NCBI GenBank assembly: GCA_015060705.1
Contig: SUXY01000003.1
Location: forward strand, 1-64,000
Direction of reading: 5' to 3'
From: Bacteroides sp.
GTDB lineage: Bacteria > Bacteroidota > Bacteroidia > Bacteroidales > Bacteroidaceae
Length of the DNA: 64,000 nucleotides
Shown one piece after another: positions 1-8,238 of the stretch. Every line of letters starts with the position of its first letter. Within the stretch, counting starts at the first letter, position 1. The notes beneath the pieces were generated by a model. That model made no database searches. It saw only the letters and a list, made by a program, of their open reading frames with translations, and was not told where the DNA came from. The translations under genes were made by a program, and so were the position numbers.

Positions 1-252
1 ATGGTGGAAGAAAACAAGTTCCCAGTGGAGTTCTGTACTGAAGACCTCTATCATTCGGGTTTGGTGGATGATATCCTAGGCATCCGAACTTATTACGAAC
101 AACAATGGCTTGACCGTGGCTTGAACATTAAGTACATGAAGTTCCGTCTTCCACAAGAAGGTGAACTTCGTGAACCGGATGTGGAAATCGAACTCGATGA
201 ATACCGTAGCTACAACCGAAGTAAACGTAGCGGATTGAAAACAAGCAAATGA
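1..252 (+). CDS. trmB: tRNA (guanine-N7-)-methyltransferase, C-terminal part (starts before window)
   Basis: C-terminal residues ([12 protein letters not shown]...[20 protein letters not shown]) resemble Bacteroidales TrmB and lie directly upstream of mrp; ORF is open at the window edge. Confidence 0.7.
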   Translation: MVEENKFPVEFCTEDLYHSGLVDDILGIRTYYEQQWLDRGLNIKYMKFRLPQEGELREPDVEIELDEYRSYNRSKRSGLKTSK

Positions 253-260
253 AAATTGAC

Positions 261-333
261 TCACCACAGATTACACAGATTGACACAGATAAATAATTAA
301 AGAATCTGTGCTAATTTGTGTGATCTGTGGTGA
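261..333. repeat. Long imperfect palindrome (TCACCACAGATTACACAGATTGACACAGAT ... AATCTGTGCTAATTTGTGTGATCTGTGGTGA)
   Basis: Two ~30-nt arms are reverse complements with few mismatches, separated by an AT-rich loop, between trmB and mrp. Confidence 0.85.
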
Positions 334-347
334 AAAAAAAGATAATT

Positions 348-1451
348 ATGACTCTTTATCCGAAACTTATACTCGACGCACTGGCAACCGTGCGTTATCC
401 CGGTACCGGAAAGAACCTCGTTGAGGCTGATATGGTAGCCGACAATATCCGTATCGACGGAATGAGTGTTAGCTTTTCACTTACTTTTGAAAAGCCGACC
501 GATCCTTTCATGAAATCCATGGTGAAAGCGGCTGAAACCGCTATCCATACTTATATCTCACCGGAGGTACAAGTAACCATCAGTACCGAAAGCCGTCAGG
601 CGGCTCGTCCGGAACCGGGCAAGATGCTTCCGCAAGTGAAGAATGTCATTGCCGTATCGTCCGGTAAGGGTGGGGTAGGTAAGTCTACCGTATCCGCTAA
701 TTTGGCGGTAGCTTTGGCGAAGCTCGGTTATAAAGTTGGTTTGCTCGATGCTGATATCTTCGGTCCTTCCATGCCGAAGATGTTCCAGGTGGAAGATGCC
801 CGTCCGTATGCCGAACTCATTGATGGTCGCGACTTGATTGTTCCGATTGAAAAGTATGGCATCAAGATGCTTTCCATCGGTTTCTTTGTAGACCCTGACC
901 AGCCGACTTTGTGGCGTGGAGGTATGGCAAGCAATGCTTTGAAACAACTCATTGGCGATGCCAACTGGGGAGAATTGGATTACTTTATCCTCGATACTCC
1001 TCCGGGAACCAGCGACATTCACTTGACTTTGGTGCAGACCTTGGCCATTACAGGTGCCGTGATTGTCAGCACTCCGCAACAAGTAGCTTTGGCGGATGCT
1101 CGTAAGGGTATTAACATGTATACCAACGATAAGGTGAATGTGCCTATTCTCGGTTTGGTGGAAAATATGTCGTGGTTTACGCCTGCCGAATTGCCGGAAA
1201 ACAAATACTACCTTTTCGGTAAGGAAGGAGCGAAGCAGTTGGCAGAAGAGATGAATGTACCTTTGCTCGGTCAGATTCCTATTGTGCAGAGCATCTGCGA
1301 GAACGGTGATAAGGGTACACCGGCTGCCCTCGATGAAAACTCCATCACAGGTCGTGCGTTCCTGACATTGGCGGAAAATGTGGTGAAGCAGACTGAAATC
1401 CGTAATGCAGAACAAGATCCTACTCGCATTGTAGAACTGAAAAAGCAATAA
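348..1451 (+). CDS. mrp: Mrp/NBP35-family P-loop ATPase (Fe-S cluster carrier)
   Basis: GKGGVGKST deviant Walker A, DUF59-like N-terminus, LDADIFGPSMP motif; ATG at 348 preferred because the longer ORF start (327) lies in the palindrome. Confidence 0.9.
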   Translation: MTLYPKLILDALATVRYPGTGKNLVEADMVADNIRIDGMSVSFSLTFEKPTDPFMKSMVKAAETAIHTYISPEVQVTISTESRQAARPEPGKMLPQVKNVIAVSSGKGGVGKSTVSANLAVALAKLGYKVGLLDADIFGPSMPKMFQVEDARPYAELIDGRDLIVPIEKYGIKMLSIGFFVDPDQPTLWRGGMASNALKQLIGDANWGELDYFILDTPPGTSDIHLTLVQTLAITGAVIVSTPQQVALADARKGINMYTNDKVNVPILGLVENMSWFTPAELPENKYYLFGKEGAKQLAEEMNVPLLGQIPIVQSICENGDKGTPAALDENSITGRAFLTLAENVVKQTEIRNAEQDPTRIVELKKQ

Positions 1452-1510
1452 TCAGCAAGTTGTGTGAGTTTAGGTTTCACGCTTCAAACTAGCTGATATA
1501 CAAAGAATAA

Positions 1511-1541
1511 GGCTGAAAGCAGACATTGTTTGCTTTCAGCC
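1511..1541. terminator. Hairpin GGCTGAAAGCA...TGCTTTCAGCC in convergent intergenic region
   Basis: Perfect 11-bp stem between convergent genes mrp and the M56 peptidase. Confidence 0.65.
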
Positions 1542-1590
1542 TCGTTTCATATACGGGCTTTCGCCTGAAGACGTATCATCTTATCGCAGT

Positions 1591-1628
1591 AAGCCCATAC
1601 GTCTTGCTCTGATAAGACGTATGGGCTT
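1591..1628. terminator. Hairpin AAGCCCATACGTCTT...AAGACGTATGGGCTT
   Basis: Perfect 15-bp inverted repeat immediately 3' of the minus-strand M56 peptidase gene. Confidence 0.65.
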
Positions 1629-1636
1629 GTTAAAGA

Positions 1637-3286
1637 TCATTGCAGTCTAAACATCACAGGGATGGTGTACTTCACACGTACCGCTTCCCCTTTTTGCTTG
1701 CCTGGTTTCCACTTCGGCATGATAGAAATGACACGGAGCGCTTCCTTATCCAAGTCTGGGTCTACTCCACGAACGACCTTTGGTTCTACGATAGAGCCGT
1801 CGCGATTAACTACAAATTGTACAATGACACGACCTTGTATGCCTTTTTCCTGTGCTGTGGCAGGATACTTGACATTCTTTCCTAAGAAATTCATGCATTC
1901 TCTCATACCACCCGGGAATTCAGGCATTTCCTCGCATACCATGTGTATACCGTTTTCGTCCACCTTGGTTTCTCTTGTAGCACTAGCCGACTTGCTTTCC
2001 GGTGCTTCCGATGTTTCATTGCTCAATCTGAACATCACAGGAATGGTATATTTCACATTGACAGCTTCTCCATTTTGTTTACCAGGTTTCCACTTCGGCA
2101 TGGAATTGATTACACGCAAAGCTTCTGCATCCAGATTTGGGTCAACTCCTCTGACTACCTTGGCTTCGGCTACATCACCTTCCTTAGTTACGACCATTTG
2201 TACAATGACTCTACCTTGGATGCCATTTTCTTGAGCAATGGTAGGATACTTGATGTTCTTGCCCAAGAACTTCATGCATTCTGCCATGCCACCCGGAAAT
2301 TCGGGCATTTCTTCTACCACTTGGTAGATTTCACCTTCCGGTACTTTGACAGCACGAGTTTCTTCCGGGGTAGAAGAGAGTGCTTCTTCATTCTTTTCTG
2401 TTGATACACAGCTGATGTTGCTAGCCAATAGTAGAGCAATAGCTAGCGGTACAAACAGGGCATACTTGATGCGTCCTGCCGTACAGGTTCTTTTCTTGTT
2501 CATCATAATGATACGGCGTTTTAAATGTGAGACATTAAAATTATTGCATAAACCGGTTTCTTTCTTGGTATGAGCCAATCCCAATAAGTGGTATTGGTAT
2601 TGCTTGCAATCGGGAATGACTTCCGTTACTTTGTTGTCTGCCAAGTATTCCAGATTCAAGCGGATTTCGGTCTTCATTAGCCAGGAGAACGGATTGAACC
2701 AGCAAACGATGTTGATAAGTTCAACTAGTATCACATCCATGGAATGCCATTGGCGGGCATGAGTCTGTTCGTGCATCAGAATCTCGTCCTCACTCTCTTT
2801 ATCCAATTGGGGGAGGTAGATGAAAATCCAACCAAAGAATGAGAAAGGATTGGCTTCCGAAGGGAGGCTGATGATGCGTTGACCATTCAGGTAGACTGAT
2901 TTACCGATCCATCTCATTCGGAAGATACTCAACAACTGCACCATGAATCGAAGACTTAATGCAATGACACCAATCAGATAGATGTACATACCGATAGTCA
3001 ACAGGTTAGGGAGTTGTGGAGTAGAGGTAGCCTCGGGAGTGACAACGAGGGTTTCGTCCATCATGAGAATGGCATAATAATCAGCCAACTCGTTCATGGC
3101 GGGTTGTTCCTTTATCCAATTCTGAATGTCTATCAGTGGGTAGAGGAAGGAGATGCCCAAGAAACTGAGCAAGGCATAGCGGCGCCATTGGAAGAAGGTG
3201 TCGCGTTGACAGAACAACTTATAGAAAGCATAGAACAAGGCAATGCCTACATTCACTTTCAGCAGGTAAATCCATTCGGGTGCCAT
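1637..3286 (-). CDS. BlaR1-like M56 family metallopeptidase with two tandem TonB C-terminal domains
   Basis: N-terminal TMs, HEQTHARQWHS zinc motif, then two repeats of EMPEFPGGM...IQGRVIVQ...KVVRGVDP(N/D)LD...WKPGKQ...YTIPVMFRL. Start taken at MAPEWIY; the ORF track start is 3328. Confidence 0.85.
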   Translation of the reverse strand: MAPEWIYLLKVNVGIALFYAFYKLFCQRDTFFQWRRYALLSFLGISFLYPLIDIQNWIKEQPAMNELADYYAILMMDETLVVTPEATSTPQLPNLLTIGMYIYLIGVIALSLRFMVQLLSIFRMRWIGKSVYLNGQRIISLPSEANPFSFFGWIFIYLPQLDKESEDEILMHEQTHARQWHSMDVILVELINIVCWFNPFSWLMKTEIRLNLEYLADNKVTEVIPDCKQYQYHLLGLAHTKKETGLCNNFNVSHLKRRIIMMNKKRTCTAGRIKYALFVPLAIALLLASNISCVSTEKNEEALSSTPEETRAVKVPEGEIYQVVEEMPEFPGGMAECMKFLGKNIKYPTIAQENGIQGRVIVQMVVTKEGDVAEAKVVRGVDPNLDAEALRVINSMPKWKPGKQNGEAVNVKYTIPVMFRLSNETSEAPESKSASATRETKVDENGIHMVCEEMPEFPGGMRECMNFLGKNVKYPATAQEKGIQGRVIVQFVVNRDGSIVEPKVVRGVDPDLDKEALRVISIMPKWKPGKQKGEAVRVKYTIPVMFRLQ

Positions 3287-3305
3287 ATATAGATAGGTGT
3301 TTGGG

Positions 3306-3671
3306 TTATTCTTCTTTTCCTTTTTCAATCAGGTTGATGATGTCCTTCAGATCGTCGGTAGAAAGCTTTTGTTCCTTGGCGAAGAAGGAAACCATTTCCT
3401 TGTACGAGTTGGCAAAATAGTTACGGACAACACCGCCCATAAACTTCCGCTTGTATTCGCTTTGTTTGATGAGTGGTTTGTACACATCCGTATTGCCATA
3501 ACGCTTGGCTGATACATAACCTTTGCGTTTCAGGTTTTTTACGATAGATGCCACTGTTGTATAAGGTGGCTGAGGTTCTGGAAATTTAGTAACGATATCC
3601 TTTACCACGAATTCGTCAAGCTCCCAGATATAAAGCATTACTTCTTCTTCTTGTTGTGTCAGTTTGTTCAT
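3306..3671 (-). CDS. BlaI/MecI/CopY family transcriptional repressor
   Basis: MNKLTQQEEEVMLYIWEL...PPYTTVASIVKNLKRKGYV is a typical BlaI winged helix; next to the M56 peptidase. Start taken at MNKL; the ORF track extends to 3728. Confidence 0.85.
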   Translation of the reverse strand: MNKLTQQEEEVMLYIWELDEFVVKDIVTKFPEPQPPYTTVASIVKNLKRKGYVSAKRYGNTDVYKPLIKQSEYKRKFMGGVVRNYFANSYKEMVSFFAKEQKLSTDDLKDIINLIEKGKEE

Positions 3672-3763
3672 AAATATAAGTGGTTTACGATGATGGTACA
3701 AATCTACGAAAGAGTCGTAACAAAGCAAACAATGAGGCGTTAAAGAAGCTTAAAGAGATAAAG

Positions 3764-3790
3764 AAAGGGTGATTCAAAGAATCACCCTTT
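3764..3790 (-). terminator. Hairpin AAAGGGTGATT...AATCACCCTTT
   Basis: Perfect 11-bp stem followed on the minus strand by a T-rich tract, downstream of the SGNH hydrolase gene. Confidence 0.7.
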
Positions 3791-3794
3791 CATT

Positions 3795-5537
3795 CTATTC
3801 TTTTATAATCTTTTCCAACATCTTCGCCATTCGTTGGTAGCCTTCCTGGTTTGGATGTAGACCATCCGTGAAGAGTTCGTTGATGATTCGTCCGTCCGGT
3901 TGGAGGAATTCGGAAGACATATCTACATAAGTCGCTTCTTCGGTATGCAATCTGACTTGCAGGAGTTCATTCAAGGCGGCCACGCGGCTTTCATGCCAAG
4001 CGCGTGGCAATACACCTGCTACATAAATCTGTGCCTTCGGTTGGCGATGACGTACGGCACGTACCAATTCACGGATTCCGTCAATGATTTCGTTGTCTGT
4101 GTTTTTATCTAAGTTATTGGTACCCATCAGCAGGATAATTTTTTCGGCATCGTATCCATCCAATTCGCCGTGGTAGATACGCCACAATGTATTCTCTATG
4201 CGATCCCAGCCGAAGCCGAGGTTACGGACTACCTTACCCTTGAACAATTTTTCCCAACTGTCTGTTCCACGGGCCAAGCTAGCAGCAGGTTCGCCTGCCC
4301 AATAATGAGTGATGGAATTGCCAATCAACAATATCTGTGGTGCTTTTTCTTTGTTCAAAGTCAAGACCTGTTCGTGGCGTTCTTTCCAATTATAAGAGTC
4401 ACGTTGTTGAGTGCGAGGTACAAATATGCTGCGTTTTTCGCTGGTCTCATTTAAGATTTCCTTAATTTTAGGCACATAGGCATCGGCATAGACCTGCATG
4501 CCTAGGTCGTTCGGGTGCCAACCTTCCACGCTACAGTCTTGTGTCAACCCCAATTCTTCTTCGGAGAGGAAATGAAGGTTCTGAACACCTTCTTCTTTCA
4601 AGGTGCGATAGGCTTTTCGGAGTTCCAGGTTGTTTTTCTTGTAACCGCTTTCTTCTTCGATGGAAGTGCCGATGTGACTATTGGTATAATGTTCCACGAA
4701 GAGGATAGGTGCGTTAGTCTTTTCACGAATCTTATGTACCCCGTTGATGGTACGCTCGTAAATCTTCGGAAGACGATCGCCTCCCATGTTTGGCATATTA
4801 TCAAGGATAAAGAGTTGTGCATCGATTTCAGCTAATAGGTCGAATACCTCCGGTTCCATTTGTCCATTACCGGAGAAACCGAGGTTCACAACCGGATGTT
4901 CCAAATTACGTCCGATGATATTGCCGAATGCCATACCTGGACGGGAAGCACAAGCACCTTGGGCGATGGAAGTGCCATACAATACAATAGGCCTTTCTTG
5001 AGATGCCGGGAGGAATTGAAGTTGATGACCTTCCGGTACACCTACTTCCAGCCACTTTACATCATTATAGAGTGGAAGATAGAGTTCGTATTCAAAACCT
5101 TGTGCGGCAGACTGACCGTACGATAGTTTGTTGTATGTGTAAGTCACGGTATCGCGGAAGGCATATCGAGCAGAACACCAATGACGTTCACCGTTGATGT
5201 CAGTGGCATACATGTCTACCCCCGAAACACCGGTAGAAGGCATGTGAGGCATACTGAAACTGCCGCTTACTTGATAGCGGATTTTGATTTGTGGTGCATT
5301 GCTTCGGAAAGCGATGGACATGCCAGCACTGTGTTTGGACAAATCCCATACAGCCTTTCGGATAGTCTTTTCGGCTCTGTCAGGCATACGGTTGTAAGTA
5401 CCTTTCAGCTCGTTTTTCCAAGCCTGTCCACGAAGTACATGAAACGATTCGTTCATCGGATTCTTCCACTGCATTTGAGCGGAGATGGAAAGTGTGCTTG
5501 CAAGACACGCCAATAACACAAAAAGAGTCTTTTTCAT
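3795..5537 (-). CDS. Secreted protein with two SGNH/GDSL hydrolase domains
   Basis: Signal peptide; two hydrolase blocks (VLYGTSIAQGACASRPG...GWHPNDLG and ILLIGNSITHYWAGEP...DGLHPNQEGY). Confidence 0.85.
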   Translation of the reverse strand: MKKTLFVLLACLASTLSISAQMQWKNPMNESFHVLRGQAWKNELKGTYNRMPDRAEKTIRKAVWDLSKHSAGMSIAFRSNAPQIKIRYQVSGSFSMPHMPSTGVSGVDMYATDINGERHWCSARYAFRDTVTYTYNKLSYGQSAAQGFEYELYLPLYNDVKWLEVGVPEGHQLQFLPASQERPIVLYGTSIAQGACASRPGMAFGNIIGRNLEHPVVNLGFSGNGQMEPEVFDLLAEIDAQLFILDNMPNMGGDRLPKIYERTINGVHKIREKTNAPILFVEHYTNSHIGTSIEEESGYKKNNLELRKAYRTLKEEGVQNLHFLSEEELGLTQDCSVEGWHPNDLGMQVYADAYVPKIKEILNETSEKRSIFVPRTQQRDSYNWKERHEQVLTLNKEKAPQILLIGNSITHYWAGEPAASLARGTDSWEKLFKGKVVRNLGFGWDRIENTLWRIYHGELDGYDAEKIILLMGTNNLDKNTDNEIIDGIRELVRAVRHRQPKAQIYVAGVLPRAWHESRVAALNELLQVRLHTEEATYVDMSSEFLQPDGRIINELFTDGLHPNQEGYQRMAKMLEKIIKE

Positions 5538-5547
5538 AAGTATTCCT

Positions 5548-7380
5548 TTATTTCATCTGTTGCATATCACAAAGACGTTTGTAATAACCATCCAACGCCA
5601 ACAGCTCATCGTGCTTGCCTCGTTCCACAATCTGTCCTTCGTGGAGTACGCAAATTTCATCCGCATGACGGATGGTCGAGAGACGGTGGGCAATGGCAAT
5701 GGTTGTACGGTTCTTCATCAACTTTTCGAGGGCATCCTGTACCATGCGTTCGCTTTCAGTATCGAGGGCAGAAGTTGCTTCGTCCAAAATAAGGATTGGA
5801 GGATTCTTCAGAATAGCACGGGCAATACTGATGCGTTGACGCTGACCACCGGAGAGTTTGCCTCCACGGTCGCCAATCATGGTATCGTAACCCTTTTCGC
5901 TAGCCATGATGAAATCGTGTGCATTGGCAATCTTGGCTGCTTCCATCACTTGTTCCATGGTGGCATTTTCTACACCGAAGGAGATGTTGTTGAAGAACGT
6001 ATCATTAAATAGAATGGCTTCCTGGTTCACATTACCCATGATACTGCGGAGGTCGTGCAAGGTCGTAGCTTTTACATTTACTCCGTCAATCAGCACTTCA
6101 CCTTCCTGTACATCGTGATAACGAGGAATCAAATCCACCATGGTCGATTTACCAGAACCGGATTGTCCTACCAGAGCAATGGTCTTACCCTTTTCGATGG
6201 TGAGGTTGATGTCCTTCAAAATCCACTTGGTGTCGTACTTGAAAGAGACGTTCTTGAATTCAATCTTGTCTTTCAATGGACCGATGTGTACTGGATTGGC
6301 TATTTGAGGCATTTTGTTTTCTGCCATGAGGATCTTGTCTACACGTTCCATACTTGCCAAACCTTTTGGAATGGCATAGCTGGCTCTGGAGAACTCCTTC
6401 AACGGATTGATGAGGCTATAAAGCATCACCAAATAGAAAATGAAGGTAGGAGCAGTAATGGTGCTATTGTTGTTCAGAATCAATGTGCCACCAAACCACA
6501 ATACAATCACAATCAGAACGGTACCCAAAAACTCACTCATCGGGTGAGCCATTTGTTGACGGGTGTTCACTCGATTGATGGTATCTCTATAAACGTTGTT
6601 GGAATTGGTGAAGCGCTTGTTCATCTTCTTTTCGGCATTGAATGCCTTGATGATGCGTAAACCTCCCAATGTTTCTTCTACCTGTGCCATGAGGTCGCTC
6701 CATTGGTCTTGTGCTACCAACGATTTACGTTTCAGCATTCGACCGACTCTACCCATAACCCAACCCATGAATGGAAGGACGGTAATGGTGAATAAGGTCA
6801 GTTGCCAACTGGTAGCAATCAAAGTACCGAAATAGAAAATAATCAGTACCGGATTCTTGAACAACATGTCCAATGATGCCATGATGCTGTTCTCAATTTC
6901 GTTCACGTCACCGCTCATACGGGCGATGATGTCGCCTTTCCGTTCTTCGGAGAAGAAACCTAACGGAAGACTCAGAATCTTCTTATACAAAGATACGCGG
7001 ATGTCGCGAACCACACCGGTACGGATAGGGATGATGGTGGCCGATGAAAGGAAATAGCTGGCCGTCTTCAGGAAAGTCATGAAAGCCAGGAACAACCCCA
7101 ACAACAAGAGAGTCGTGCTGGCACCATAGTTCTCTATCAGTTGCGTCACATAATAATAGAAATTATTGATGGCAATATCCTTGAAGGAACCTTCCGCACC
7201 CCAAGGGATGAAGCTATAGTTCGATTCCTGCATCTTGAAGAGTATCTGCAGGATAGGAACGATGAGCATGAACGAAAAGATGTTCAGAATGGCCGAGAGG
7301 ACATTGAATATAATGTGCAGAATGAGATACTTTTTGTACGGGGGTACAAAGCGACGGAGTACTTGGATAAATTCTTTCAT
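5548..7380 (-). CDS. MsbA-like ABC transporter, fused permease/ATPase
   Basis: N-terminal TMs; Walker A GQSGSGKST; signature LSGGQRQR; Walker B ILILDEATSALD. Confidence 0.92.
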   Translation of the reverse strand: MKEFIQVLRRFVPPYKKYLILHIIFNVLSAILNIFSFMLIVPILQILFKMQESNYSFIPWGAEGSFKDIAINNFYYYVTQLIENYGASTTLLLLGLFLAFMTFLKTASYFLSSATIIPIRTGVVRDIRVSLYKKILSLPLGFFSEERKGDIIARMSGDVNEIENSIMASLDMLFKNPVLIIFYFGTLIATSWQLTLFTITVLPFMGWVMGRVGRMLKRKSLVAQDQWSDLMAQVEETLGGLRIIKAFNAEKKMNKRFTNSNNVYRDTINRVNTRQQMAHPMSEFLGTVLIVIVLWFGGTLILNNNSTITAPTFIFYLVMLYSLINPLKEFSRASYAIPKGLASMERVDKILMAENKMPQIANPVHIGPLKDKIEFKNVSFKYDTKWILKDINLTIEKGKTIALVGQSGSGKSTMVDLIPRYHDVQEGEVLIDGVNVKATTLHDLRSIMGNVNQEAILFNDTFFNNISFGVENATMEQVMEAAKIANAHDFIMASEKGYDTMIGDRGGKLSGGQRQRISIARAILKNPPILILDEATSALDTESERMVQDALEKLMKNRTTIAIAHRLSTIRHADEICVLHEGQIVERGKHDELLALDGYYKRLCDMQQMK

Positions 7381-7538
7381 GTCGTAGTCGATTGATTAAT
7401 GCTACAAAGGTATGAAAAAGGATTGAAATAAGGCGGCAGACAGAAGAAAAAGTGGTTTTTTGAAAAAAAAGTGTGTTTACGATTAGGGTATTTTGCTTTT
7501 CAACCATCATAGCATTATAAACGGATAAGAATACTACT

Positions 7539-8231
7539 ATGAAAATGAAAAGACGTATCGTTTTATGGGCTGTAGGATGCTTGCTAGGTGGAGCTGTTCG
7601 TGCACAGCATCAGCAGATATTTAATGGATACTTACGGGAGGCTGGTGATCAGGCTGAAATGTTTGTAGGGAAAGCTGAACGTGGTTATCCACCGACTCTA
7701 TATTACGCTCATCCTTATTGGTTGTTCGATGAGTTTTTCCCGGGTCAGGTGAAATATAATGGTGTGGTTTATCAGAATGTTCCTTTGCGTTTTGATGCCT
7801 ATCTGCAACAGTTGGTTGTCAATACTCCCGTGAAACGTTCGAAGGTATGTGTACCGATGCATTTGGTAGAGAGTTTTACTTTGGGAGGAACGGAGTATGC
7901 CCGTCGTAATGGAGAGTTTGTGGCTATTCTGTTTGATAGTCCTAGGATGGAGTTGGTGGAGCAGGTTCATATCATCCGGAAAGAGGAACCAGTGGAGAAA
8001 GGACAAATAATGTATGATTTCAAGCGTGAGGTGAAATATTTTGTGCTTCGTGGTGGAAAGACTCACGAGGTGAACAAGTTGAAGACGGTCTTGAAACTTT
8101 ATCCTCGTATTAAAGGTGAGTTGGGGCGTTTTGCAAAACAGCGTTCTCTGAATTTCAAGGAACACCGCCAGTCTTCTTTGATTCAATTGGTGAAGCATGC
8201 AGACGAATTGTTGTCACAATCGGTAAAATGA
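7539..8231 (+). CDS. Secreted hypothetical protein, cassette A gene 1
   Basis: Signal peptide; clear paralog of 16884..17567 (HQQ(I/L)F...GDQAEMF.GK.E.GYPPT...VPLRFDA(Y/F)LQQLVVNTPVKRS). Confidence 0.8.
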   Translation: MKMKRRIVLWAVGCLLGGAVRAQHQQIFNGYLREAGDQAEMFVGKAERGYPPTLYYAHPYWLFDEFFPGQVKYNGVVYQNVPLRFDAYLQQLVVNTPVKRSKVCVPMHLVESFTLGGTEYARRNGEFVAILFDSPRMELVEQVHIIRKEEPVEKGQIMYDFKREVKYFVLRGGKTHEVNKLKTVLKLYPRIKGELGRFAKQRSLNFKEHRQSSLIQLVKHADELLSQSVK

Positions 8232-8238
8232 TGGAATT

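Noticed and set aside
558-1448. 296-aa minus-strand ORF antisense to mrp
   Set aside because: Shadow ORF of a clearly conserved gene; translation is low-complexity and unlike any family.
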